From NCBI RefSeq assembly GCF_018860705.1, contig NZ_JAHKQA010000072.1, positions 310,001-374,000 of the forward strand: DNA of 64,000 nucleotides, read 5' to 3'. The position numbers were made by a program, and so were the translations under genes. The number at the start of each line of letters is the position of its first letter. The first letter of the stretch is position 1. Below, one piece after another: positions 47,529-55,529 of this stretch. This DNA comes from Citreicella sp. C3M06 (GTDB lineage: Bacteria; Pseudomonadota; Alphaproteobacteria; Rhodobacterales; Rhodobacteraceae). Below the pieces are notes generated by a model that did no database searches, was not told the origin of the DNA, and saw only the letters and a program-made list of their open reading frames with translations.

Positions 47529-48785
47529 TCAGTCCACCTTTCCGAAGATCACGCTGGCGTTGGTGCCACCGAACCCAAAGGAGTTGGACAGGGCGTAGTG
47601 CACCTTGCGCTCGCGCTTGGCGTTGGGCGCAAGGTCGATCGGGGTCTCGACCGCCGGGTTATCGAGGTTGATGGTCGGCGGTGCAACCTGATCGCGGATC
47701 GCGAGGATCGAGAAGATCGCCTCGATCGCGCCCGCCGCGCCCAGAAGGTGCCCGGTGGCCGATTTGGTCGAGGACATGGTGACGCTGGCGGCGTGATCGG
47801 CCAGCAGGCGTTCCACCGCGCCCAGCTCGATGGTGTCGGCCATGGTCGAGGTGCCATGCGCGTTGATGTAATCGATATCCGTCGGCGCAAGGTTGGCCGA
47901 TTTCAGCGCCGCGCGCATCGAGCGTTCGGCGCCGTCGCCATCTTCGGACGGCGCGGTGATGTGGTAGGCGTCGCCCGACATGCCATAGCCCAGCACCTCG
48001 GCATAGATCTTGGCGCCGCGGGCCTTGGCGTGCTCGTATTCCTCGAGCACCACGATGCCCGCGCCCTCGCCCATCACGAACCCGTCGCGGTCGGCGTCAT
48101 AGGGGCGGCTGGCCTTGGTCGGATCATCGGCGCGCTTGGTCGACAGCGCCTTGCAGGCGTTGAAGCCGGCGATGCCGATGCGGCAGATCGCGGCCTCGGC
48201 CCCGCCGGCGACCATCACGTCGGCATCGCCATAGCGGATCAGCCGCATGGCATCGCCGATGGCATGCGCGCCGGTGGAACAGGCGGTGACCACCGAATGG
48301 TTCGGGCCGCGGAAGCCGTATTTGATCGACACCTGACCAGAGATCAGGTTGATCAGCGCGCCCGGCACAAAGAACGGCGAAACCCGGCGCGGCCCCTTGG
48401 TTTCCATGGTGACAGCGGTATTGGCGATGGAATTCAGCCCACCGATGCCAGAGCCGATCAGAACGCCGGTGCGGTCCAGATCTTCGCGCTCTGTCGGCAT
48501 CCAGCCGGAATCCTCGACCGCCTGCTGCGCGGCGGCAAGGCCGAACAGGATGAACGTGTCGATCTTGCGCTGCTCCTTGGGTGCCAGATAACGGTCCGGG
48601 TTGAACTCGCCCTCGGCCTCGCCCAGCGGCACCTCGCAGGCATAGGTCGTGACCAGCCCCTCGGTATCAAAATTCTTGATGGGGCCCGCGCCCGACTGAC
48701 CGTCGAGAAGGCGTTCCCAGCTTTTTTCCACTCCGTCCGCGAGGGGCGATACAAGCCCCAGCCCGGTGACAACGACACGACGCAT
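47529..48785 (-). CDS. fabF: 3-oxoacyl-[acyl-carrier-protein] synthase II
   Basis: Elongating condensing enzyme of fatty-acid synthesis. 418 residues with catalytic Cys169 (VVTACSTGAHAIGDA), first His in NAHGTSTMADTIE and second His in TKSATGHLLGAAGAIEAIF. The C-terminal NSFGFGGTNASVIF is conserved. The ATG at 48785 gives the family start MRRVVVTGLGLVSPL. The usual neighbour acpP is not upstream here. Confidence 0.97.
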   Translation of the reverse strand: MRRVVVTGLGLVSPLADGVEKSWERLLDGQSGAGPIKNFDTEGLVTTYACEVPLGEAEGEFNPDRYLAPKEQRKIDTFILFGLAAAQQAVEDSGWMPTEREDLDRTGVLIGSGIGGLNSIANTAVTMETKGPRRVSPFFVPGALINLISGQVSIKYGFRGPNHSVVTACSTGAHAIGDAMRLIRYGDADVMVAGGAEAAICRIGIAGFNACKALSTKRADDPTKASRPYDADRDGFVMGEGAGIVVLEEYEHAKARGAKIYAEVLGYGMSGDAYHITAPSEDGDGAERSMRAALKSANLAPTDIDYINAHGTSTMADTIELGAVERLLADHAASVTMSSTKSATGHLLGAAGAIEAIFSILAIRDQVAPPTINLDNPAVETPIDLAPNAKRERKVHYALSNSFGFGGTNASVIFGKVD

Positions 48786-48879
48786 GCTGTCTGCCCTCTT
48801 CTCGGTCGATATAACGTGATTTTTCGTGGCCCCGCTCATACCCTGCCCCAAGGCCCCGGGGCAAGCCTTGGCGAGACCA

Positions 48880-49680
48880 TCAGGCCCATTCCGAGCCGAG
48901 ATCCGCCCGCGAGCGGTCTATCCAGTGGTCTTGCAGCCAATCGCAGGGCTTGGAATGGCGGATCAGCGAGCCATTCCAGCCGCTCAGCGCGTCGCTCATC
49001 TTGGGCCGTCCGTGGAAACAGACGACGCGCGCGTCCTGCGGCAGGCGCGGCGGATGCAGCCAGTTGCCCGGAAATGGATTGCAATCATATTTGAACGACA
49101 CCACCCAAGGTTCGGGGATATAGGTGAACACCCCGCGATCCATCGCCTTGTGGCTGGTGTAGCGCTGTTCCGATCCGCGCGCCTGTTCAACTTCCCTGTA
49201 GGCATCGGCGGCGAGATCCTCGTAGAGAAACCCGTGTTGCGCCGGATCGAAGCGAAACACCGAGCCATGTCCGGTGGGCCGACCCTTACGCTTTTCGGTC
49301 CAGTCGTGGCGCATGGCAACGGTGCCGGGGGCGAGATCGTGAATCTCGTCAAGACTGCCGGTGATTACCACATCGAGATCGAATCCCAGATATGGTCCAT
49401 CCAGATCGGGCACGAGGCCGGGGCGAAACAGCGACACCTTGCGCATCGCCCCCTGCCGATTTGCCACAGCCAGCGCCTGTGCCATCGGTTCGGCAAAGGG
49501 TTCGGTGGGCAATGGCAGCACTTCGATATCCGGGTGCAGGCCCTGCGCGTGTTCGGTCATGCAGAAAAACCGCACGGGACGCGCCATGTTGCGCCGCACT
49601 CCGGAATACAGCCGGTTGACGTATTCCGGCCCGAACAAGGTGCCCCATTTGATGCAGATGATATTGGCGCGTTGGCTCAC
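48880..49680 (-). CDS. Glycosyltransferase-like protein
   Basis: 266 residues. The N-terminal ANIICIKWGTLFGPEYVNRL resembles the start of GT-A glycosyltransferases of the GT8/DUF type, and PYLGFDLDVVITGSLDEI holds a D-x-D-like motif (DLD). C-terminal VVCFHGRPKMSDAL would be the metal-binding His region. No signal peptide. The GTG at 49680 is chosen because GAGGAG sits 7 bp upstream; the in-frame ATG at 49728 is possible. Substrate unknown. Confidence 0.72.
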   Translation of the reverse strand: MSQRANIICIKWGTLFGPEYVNRLYSGVRRNMARPVRFFCMTEHAQGLHPDIEVLPLPTEPFAEPMAQALAVANRQGAMRKVSLFRPGLVPDLDGPYLGFDLDVVITGSLDEIHDLAPGTVAMRHDWTEKRKGRPTGHGSVFRFDPAQHGFLYEDLAADAYREVEQARGSEQRYTSHKAMDRGVFTYIPEPWVVSFKYDCNPFPGNWLHPPRLPQDARVVCFHGRPKMSDALSGWNGSLIRHSKPCDWLQDHWIDRSRADLGSEWA

Positions 49681-49764
49681 GCGGGTCTCCTCGGGCTGCT
49701 CTTGCGCGGGGTTTAGCGCAAAGCGCATCCGGGTGCCATCCTTGCGCGTTCCGGCAGGGATGGC

Positions 49765-50337
49765 TTATCGGCGACCGGTGATCATTGGGGTCACGAGGTC
49801 TTCGCCCTTCCAGCGCCTGTAAAAGACGATGGCCCCGATGTGGATCGCCACCATGATCAGCAGCAGCGTCGACAGCGGCTCGTGCAGGGCCAGCGCCCTC
49901 TGCGTGGTCTCGTAGCTGACGTATTTCGCCAGCGGGCCGACGTTGATGTAATCCTCGGGGTCCGAAAACAGCCCCGACAGCACCTGCATCGCCAGAACCG
50001 CCAGCACGCCGACCACGAAGAGCGCGCCCACCGGGTTGTGCCCCCACGTCCGTGACGGCGCGCGATTGGGCAGGCGCCGTGCATAGGCGGCGATGGCGCG
50101 CGGGCCTTTGACAAAACTCGTAAACCGGGCGGTGCGCGGCCCGATCAGCCCCCAGATCACCCGCAGCGTCACGATGGCCGCCACCGTGTAGCCCGCGTAA
50201 AAATGCAGCGTCATCTGCGCCGGGCCGAACTTCCCCAGCCCCCAAGCGGTGGCGAAGGCCAACACCAGCGCCCAATGCAGAACCCGGACTACCGGGTCCC
50301 ACATCTCGCCGGAGGGCTCGTTGGTTCCGGCGCTCAC
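49765..50337 (-). CDS. Cytochrome b561-family membrane protein
   Basis: 190 residues with four membrane helices and conserved heme-ligand histidines (VVRVLHWALVLAFATAW, LHFYAGYTVAAIV, LALHEPLSTLLLIMVAIHIG). It probably exchanges electrons with the adjacent cytochrome c'. The GTG at 50337 follows the cytochrome c' stop by 4 bp; an ATG at 50304 (MWDPVVRV) is an alternative start. Confidence 0.9.
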   Translation of the reverse strand: MSAGTNEPSGEMWDPVVRVLHWALVLAFATAWGLGKFGPAQMTLHFYAGYTVAAIVTLRVIWGLIGPRTARFTSFVKGPRAIAAYARRLPNRAPSRTWGHNPVGALFVVGVLAVLAMQVLSGLFSDPEDYINVGPLAKYVSYETTQRALALHEPLSTLLLIMVAIHIGAIVFYRRWKGEDLVTPMITGRR

Positions 50338-50341
50338 GGGA

Positions 50342-50800
50342 TCAGAAGCTCTTGGCGCGGTAATCGTCGTGGCAGGCCTTGCAGGTACCGCCAAGCTGAC
50401 CGACCGCCGGGCGCAGCGCATCCAGCCCGTTGCCCGCCGCGCCAGCCATGGTTTCAACAGCCGCGTTCAGCGCCGTGGCCTTTTCCATGAAACCATCCAT
50501 GTCTTCCCAGATCACCGGCTGCGCGCGGGTCTTGCCCGGCAGATCGGCGTTCGATGTCTCTGGTGCAAAGTAATCGGCGATATGCAGCGACATCAGCGTC
50601 GACAGATCCGCCGCGTGGGCGCTGGCCGCCTCGGCGTCATACTCGACATCGCCCTTGGCCATGGCGGCAAGACCGCCCATCTCGAAGCTGATCAACTGAA
50701 AGAACCCCTGACGCGCCTTCAAGGTGTTTTCGGCGGATTGGGCAAGGGCCATCGTGGCAGGCACGGCGGCAGCGAGCGTGGCAATCAGCAGCTTGCGCAT
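50342..50800 (-). CDS. Cytochrome c' family protein
   Basis: 152 residues. Signal peptide (residues 1 to about 20, MRKLLIATLAAAVPATMALA), four-helix bundle, and the C-terminal heme-binding motif CKACHDDYR (CxxCH). Cytochromes c' bind NO and may protect against nitrosative stress or carry electrons. Co-transcribed with the b561 gene. Confidence 0.94.
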   Translation of the reverse strand: MRKLLIATLAAAVPATMALAQSAENTLKARQGFFQLISFEMGGLAAMAKGDVEYDAEAASAHAADLSTLMSLHIADYFAPETSNADLPGKTRAQPVIWEDMDGFMEKATALNAAVETMAGAAGNGLDALRPAVGQLGGTCKACHDDYRAKSF

Positions 50801-50923
50801 GATATCGTCTTTCCTGTTGTCAAACCAAAGGAGGGGCCAGACATGGCCCCGCCCTACTCGTCAGTGATCATTACATATCACAAAATAAATGTAACAATCC
50901 GAGCATTGATGCTCACGACATTG

Positions 50924-52087
50924 TCAGGCGGCGGGCATCCGCCGTTCCGCCAGTCCGGCCCACCACGAACACCCGGCGGGAATCGCCTCGTCGTTGAAGT
51001 TGTACTCGGGCGAATGCACCATGGCGGTGTCGCCGTTGCCGACGAGGATGTAGGCACCGGGGCGTTCCTCGAGCATGAAGGCGAAATCCTCGCCGCCCAT
51101 GATCAGCGGCGCATCGGCGCAATCACCCGACACCTCGCGCGCCACTTCGGCGGCAAAGGCGGTCTGCTCGTCGTGATTCACCATCACGGGATAGTTACGG
51201 GTGTAATCCACCTTTGCGCTGCAATTATAGGCACTAGCGATGCCGGTGCAGAGCTGGCTGATACGTTCCTCGGCAAGATCGCGGTTCTCCGCCGACAGGG
51301 TGCGCACGGTGCCGCGCAACGTAACGCGGGCGGGAATCACGTTGAACGCCTGGCTCGAGGTGACAAAGCTGGTGATCGACACGACGATCTGGCTGACCGG
51401 ATCGGCATTGCGCGAGGCGATGCTTTGCAGCGCCGTGACGATGGTCGCCGAGGTCACCGTAGGGTCGATCGTCTCATGCGGCTTGGCGGCGTGACCGCCC
51501 CGCCCCTCGATGGTGACCTCGAACACGTCCGTCGCCGCAAAGAAGGCGCCGGGCCGGATCGCAAAGCTGCCCAAAGGCTGGCCCGGCCAGTTGTGCATCC
51601 CATAGACTTCCTGAATGCCCCAGCGGTCCATCATGCCATCGTCGCACATGACCTTGCCGCCGCCGCCGCCCTCTTCGGCAGGCTGAAAGATCACCACCAC
51701 GGTGCCGTCGAAATTGCGCGTCTCCGACAGGTATTTCGCCGCGCCCAGCAGCATGGCGGTATGGCCGTCATGGCCGCAGGCATGCATCGCGCCCGGCGTT
51801 TTCGAGGCATACTCGACCCCGGTGTTCTCGGTGATCGGCAGCGCATCCATGTCGGCGCGCAGCCCGATGACCTTGCCCGAGCTCTGCGTCTTGCCCTTGA
51901 TCACGCCGACCACGCCGGTGCGCCCGATGCCCTCGACCACCTCGTCGCAGCCAAAGGCGCGCAGCTTGTCGGCCACCACGCCCGATGTGCGGTGGGTGTC
52001 GAACAGCAGTTCGGGGTTCTCGTGCAAATCGCGGCGCCAGGCGGTGATTTCTGCCTGAAGCTCGGCGAAACGGTTCTTGACAGGCAT
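50924..52087 (-). CDS. M20 family amidohydrolase (hippurate hydrolase-like)
   Basis: 387 residues. Di-metal amidohydrolase with LRADMDALPITENTG (about 76-90), MHACGHDGHTAMLLGAA, FQPAEEGGGGG (catalytic Glu), YGMHNWPG and C-terminal IMGGEDFAFMLEERPG. Relatives remove N-acyl groups from amino acids such as hippurate or N-acetyl amino acids. Same direction as, and 88 bp downstream of, the ArgE-like gene. Confidence 0.93.
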   Translation of the reverse strand: MPVKNRFAELQAEITAWRRDLHENPELLFDTHRTSGVVADKLRAFGCDEVVEGIGRTGVVGVIKGKTQSSGKVIGLRADMDALPITENTGVEYASKTPGAMHACGHDGHTAMLLGAAKYLSETRNFDGTVVVIFQPAEEGGGGGKVMCDDGMMDRWGIQEVYGMHNWPGQPLGSFAIRPGAFFAATDVFEVTIEGRGGHAAKPHETIDPTVTSATIVTALQSIASRNADPVSQIVVSITSFVTSSQAFNVIPARVTLRGTVRTLSAENRDLAEERISQLCTGIASAYNCSAKVDYTRNYPVMVNHDEQTAFAAEVAREVSGDCADAPLIMGGEDFAFMLEERPGAYILVGNGDTAMVHSPEYNFNDEAIPAGCSWWAGLAERRMPAA

Positions 52088-52175
52088 GAAGGGTCCTTTC
52101 CAGTTTTGCGGCGCAGCCTGCCAGCCCGGCGCACCGCCCGCAAGCGGATCGGCCCGGCACGGTCGGGCGCGCGTG

Positions 52176-53339
52176 TCAGCCCAGCCGGGTCAGCAGCCGG
52201 TCCATGAAACGTTGCCCGGCCTCTAGCTGGGCGATCTCGATATACTCGTCCGGGGTATGGGCAAGGATGATATCCGATGGCCCGCACACCACCGCATCAT
52301 AGCCCGCCGCCTGAAAATGCCCCGCCTCGGTGCCATAGCTGACCTGCAGGCTGGCATTGTCACCGGTGATCGCGCGCACCAGTGTTTCGGCACTGTTGTC
52401 GGCGCTTGGCCGTAGCACTGGCACCTCGAACATCGGGGTGATCTCGATCCACGCCTCGGGGCGCACCTGCTGCATCTGCTCGGTCAGCCGCGCGACTTCG
52501 GCCTTGAAACGCGTCACCCATTGCTCGGTGGTCTCGCCCGGCACGATGCGAAATCCAACCCCGAAGGCGCAATCCTTGGCGGTGATGTTATGTGCCGTGC
52601 CGCCTGAAATCTGCCCGACGTGGACGTTGGTATAGGGCGGCTCGAACATCGCCGCCACCGGCCCCGGTGTGCGCGCGGCGTTCTGCGCATTGATGCCGTT
52701 GCACCAGTCGATCAGCTTGGCGCCCCACATGATCGCCGAAACGCCGGTGTGCAGGATCGATGAGTGCACCTCGACCCCGTGCACATGCACCCAGAAATTC
52801 ACCGATCCCTTGTGACCCGACACCGCCTTCATCATCGTCGGCTCGCCAACGATCACCGAGGCGGCGCGCGGCAGATCACTGGCCACCAGCGCCTCGGCGA
52901 GATCCCTGCCTCCGACGCAGCCGATCTCTTCGTCGTAACTCAGCGCCAGTTGCAAGGGCACGCCCCGCTGCTGCGCTTCGACCATGGCCCAGATCGCAAG
53001 CGCATCGAACCCCTTCATGTCGGTGGTGCCGCGCCCATAGAGCCGCCCCTCCCGTTCGGCGAGCACAAACGGGTCCGATGTCCAGCTCTGGCCATCCACC
53101 GGCACCACGTCGGTATGTCCCGACAAGACCACGCCCCCCGCGACGCGCGGGCCAGCATGGGCAAACAGCGCCGCCTTGGTGTCCGGCTCGGTGGGTTTGC
53201 GGTGCTGGAAACTCTCGATGCCGTGGCTGTGCAGATACCCCGCCACCCATTCGATCAGCGGCAGGTTCGGATCGCGGCTTACGGTCGCAAAACCGACGAG
53301 CTCGGCAAGGATTTCACGGGGGGAAAGATGCTGTGGCAT
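52176..53339 (-). CDS. argE: Acetylornithine deacetylase (ArgE/M20)
   Basis: 387 residues. LSGHTDVVPVDGQSWTSDPF (about 73-92, metal His and Asp), GRGTTDMKGFDALAIWAM, ALSYDEEIGCVGGRDL (catalytic Glu pair) and VSYGTEAGHFQAAG near the C-terminus match ArgE. It releases acetate from N-acetylornithine in arginine synthesis, though it may serve peptide or amide catabolism here given its neighbours. Confidence 0.88.
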   Translation of the reverse strand: MPQHLSPREILAELVGFATVSRDPNLPLIEWVAGYLHSHGIESFQHRKPTEPDTKAALFAHAGPRVAGGVVLSGHTDVVPVDGQSWTSDPFVLAEREGRLYGRGTTDMKGFDALAIWAMVEAQQRGVPLQLALSYDEEIGCVGGRDLAEALVASDLPRAASVIVGEPTMMKAVSGHKGSVNFWVHVHGVEVHSSILHTGVSAIMWGAKLIDWCNGINAQNAARTPGPVAAMFEPPYTNVHVGQISGGTAHNITAKDCAFGVGFRIVPGETTEQWVTRFKAEVARLTEQMQQVRPEAWIEITPMFEVPVLRPSADNSAETLVRAITGDNASLQVSYGTEAGHFQAAGYDAVVCGPSDIILAHTPDEYIEIAQLEAGQRFMDRLLTRLG

Positions 53340-53430
53340 GTCCGGGTCCTTCGTATGTCCACCAATGACCTACGCCCGTGCCGCCCCGGCATCAAGCCAC
53401 GCAACACCCCCATAACGCGCCGCGCCCGCG

Positions 53431-53486
53431 CTTCATCTTGCCCGGAAAACTCCGGGGGGAGCCGCAGGCGGGGGGCTGGCCCCCCT
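53431..53486 (-). repeat. Dispersed intergenic palindromic repeat, copy 2
   Basis: On the minus strand GGGGGCCAGCCCCC, then GCCTGCGGC, then CCCCCGGAGTTTTCCGGGCA and AAGATGAAG. Same modular plan as the copy at 24519-24573 and again directly after a stop codon in the direction of transcription. Confidence 0.6.
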
Positions 53487-53488
53487 CT

Positions 53489-55315
53489 TCAATACCCGCT
53501 GTCGGAGGTCAGGACAAAATGCCCCGGCGCAACCTCGGCATAGACATTCGCGGCAGGTTCATAGCCGACCGGATGGATCGGCGACGGAATCGGCTTGAAA
53601 TTCAGGTCTTTCTCGGATTTGCGCCGGCGCGGATCCGCCACCGGCACCGCCTGCATCAAGGCCCGTGTGTAGGGGTGCTGCGGGTTCTCGAACACCGCCG
53701 CCCGCGGCCCCATCTCGACGATACGGCCAAGGTACATCACGCCCACATTGTGCGACACCCGCTCGACCACCGCCATGTCATGGCTGATGAACAGATACGA
53801 CAGGCCCAGATCCGCCTGCAATTCCATCATCAGGTTCAGCACCTGCGCCTGCACCGACACGTCCAGCGCTGACACCGCCTCGTCGGCGACGATAAGCTTG
53901 GGCGACAGGGCCAGCGCACGGGCAATTGCGATGCGCTGGCGCTGCCCACCCGATAGTTCGTGCGGATAGCGCCGCATGAAACTGCGCGGCAGCTCGACCC
54001 GGTCGAACAGCATCGCCACGCGGTCCATCATCTCCGATCCCGAATGGGTAGCGTAATTGCGCATCGGCTCGGCCACCTGATCGGCCAGCCCCATCTGCGG
54101 GTTGAGCGAGGCAAACGGGTCCTGAAAGATCATCTGCATTTCGCGCCGCGCATTGCGCAGCATGTTCGGCCCGAGCCCCATTACGTCAGTGCCATCGAGC
54201 ACCACCCGGCCCTGATCCGGCTCGACCAGCCGCAACAGCGAGCGCCCGCAGGTCGATTTGCCGCAACCCGATTCGCCGACAAGGCTCAGGGTCTGGCCCT
54301 TGTTGATGGTAAAGCTGACATCCTCGACCGCATGTACATTGGCCACGGTGCGACGGAAAAAGCCGCCCTTGACCGGAAACCGCGTCACCAGATTCTCGAC
54401 CGTCAGCAGCGGCGTGTCGGTGCCGACGATGGGCGCGATGGCATCCGACTCGCGGCCCAGCAGCTTCATCGGCTCGGGATAGGCCTTGCCGGTCATCTCG
54501 CCCAGCTTGGGCACCGCCGCCAGCAGCGCCTTGGTATAGGGATGCTGCGGGGTCTCGAAAATCTGCGTCGCCGGGCCTTCTTCGACCTTGTTGCCGCGGA
54601 ACATCACCACCACGCGATCGGCCATCTGCGCCACCACCGCCATGTCATGGGTGATGAACATCACCGCCGTGCCGGTCTCGCGCTTGAGTCGGTCCATCAG
54701 GGCGAGGATTTCGGCCTGAATGGTCACATCCAGCGCCGTGGTCGGCTCGTCGGCGATCAGCAGGCGCGGCTTGCAGGCCAGTGCCATGGCGATCACCACA
54801 CGCTGGCGCATCCCGCCCGAAAGTTCGTGCGGATACTGCTTGAGCCGCCGCTCGGGCTCGGGAATGCGCACCTGTTGCAGCAGTTCAAGCGCTCGCGCCT
54901 CGGCCGCGTCCTTCGACATGCCGCGATGCACTCGCAGCCCTTCGGTCAGCTGGCGGCCCACGGTGAACACCGGGTTCAGCGCGGTCATCGGCTCCTGAAA
55001 GATCATGCCGATCTCGTTGCCGCGGATGGTGCGCATCAGGTCCTGATCCGCCGTGGCCAGATCCATCTCGCCGCCATCCTTGCGATCGAACAGCAGCCGT
55101 CCGCCCGCGATGGTGCCGCCGCCGAACTCGATCAGCCGCATCAATGCCAGCGAGGACACCGACTTGCCCGACCCGCTCTCGCCCACCACGCAGACCGTCT
55201 CGCCGGGGTTGATGTCAAAGCTCACGTCCTTGACCCCGGCGACGGTGCCGTCCTTGGTCTGGAATTCCACGCGCAGTTTTTCGATGCGGGCGATGGGTCC
55301 GGCGCTGTCCAGCAT
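53489..55315 (-). CDS. Oligopeptide-type ABC transporter, fused dual ATP-binding protein
   Basis: 608 residues: two complete DppD/DppF-type ATPases in one chain. Domain 1 about 8-265 has GESGSGKSVSSLALM, LSGGMRQRVVIAMAL and LLIADEPTTALDV. Domain 2 about 310-560 has GESGCGKSTCGRSLL, LSGGQRQRIAIARAL and LIVADEAVSALDV. Each half ends in the peptide-transporter helix (TPQHPYTKALLAAVPKL, NPQHPYTRALMQAVPVA). Similar to GsiA. It is divergent from the binding protein and permeases. Confidence 0.95.
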   Translation of the reverse strand: MLDSAGPIARIEKLRVEFQTKDGTVAGVKDVSFDINPGETVCVVGESGSGKSVSSLALMRLIEFGGGTIAGGRLLFDRKDGGEMDLATADQDLMRTIRGNEIGMIFQEPMTALNPVFTVGRQLTEGLRVHRGMSKDAAEARALELLQQVRIPEPERRLKQYPHELSGGMRQRVVIAMALACKPRLLIADEPTTALDVTIQAEILALMDRLKRETGTAVMFITHDMAVVAQMADRVVVMFRGNKVEEGPATQIFETPQHPYTKALLAAVPKLGEMTGKAYPEPMKLLGRESDAIAPIVGTDTPLLTVENLVTRFPVKGGFFRRTVANVHAVEDVSFTINKGQTLSLVGESGCGKSTCGRSLLRLVEPDQGRVVLDGTDVMGLGPNMLRNARREMQMIFQDPFASLNPQMGLADQVAEPMRNYATHSGSEMMDRVAMLFDRVELPRSFMRRYPHELSGGQRQRIAIARALALSPKLIVADEAVSALDVSVQAQVLNLMMELQADLGLSYLFISHDMAVVERVSHNVGVMYLGRIVEMGPRAAVFENPQHPYTRALMQAVPVADPRRRKSEKDLNFKPIPSPIHPVGYEPAANVYAEVAPGHFVLTSDSGY

Positions 55316-55412
55316 TTCGGCTCTCCTGGGGATCTCAAGATGCCAAGGCTACGGGCAGCGCCAAGCAAGTGTCAAACCCCTCGACAAGATTTCCCGACGG
55401 CAGCGCTTGCAA

Positions 55413-55447
55413 TTCCCTGCGCATGTGGTTCGAATTGGCGCAGGGAA
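55413..55447. promoter_or_regulatory. Perfect inverted repeat in the divergent ABC-transporter promoter region
   Basis: 10-bp arms TTCCCTGCGC / GCGCAGGGAA with a 15-bp spacer, between the ATPase gene (minus) and the binding-protein gene (plus), 82 bp before the latter. Candidate operator, or a stem-loop in the binding-protein leader. Confidence 0.5.
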
Positions 55448-55529
55448 GCGCCATGGCCGATGTGTCGACCGGTGGCCCCAAGACCAACAAGCGGCCCAGA
55501 GCGGCCGTGAGCCCAACAAGGAGAGACTC

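Noticed and set aside
46344-49094. A 916-codon plus-strand open frame across mltG and fabF
   Set aside because: Shadow of two certain genes on the opposite strand; His/Arg/Gly-rich composition typical of antisense frames.
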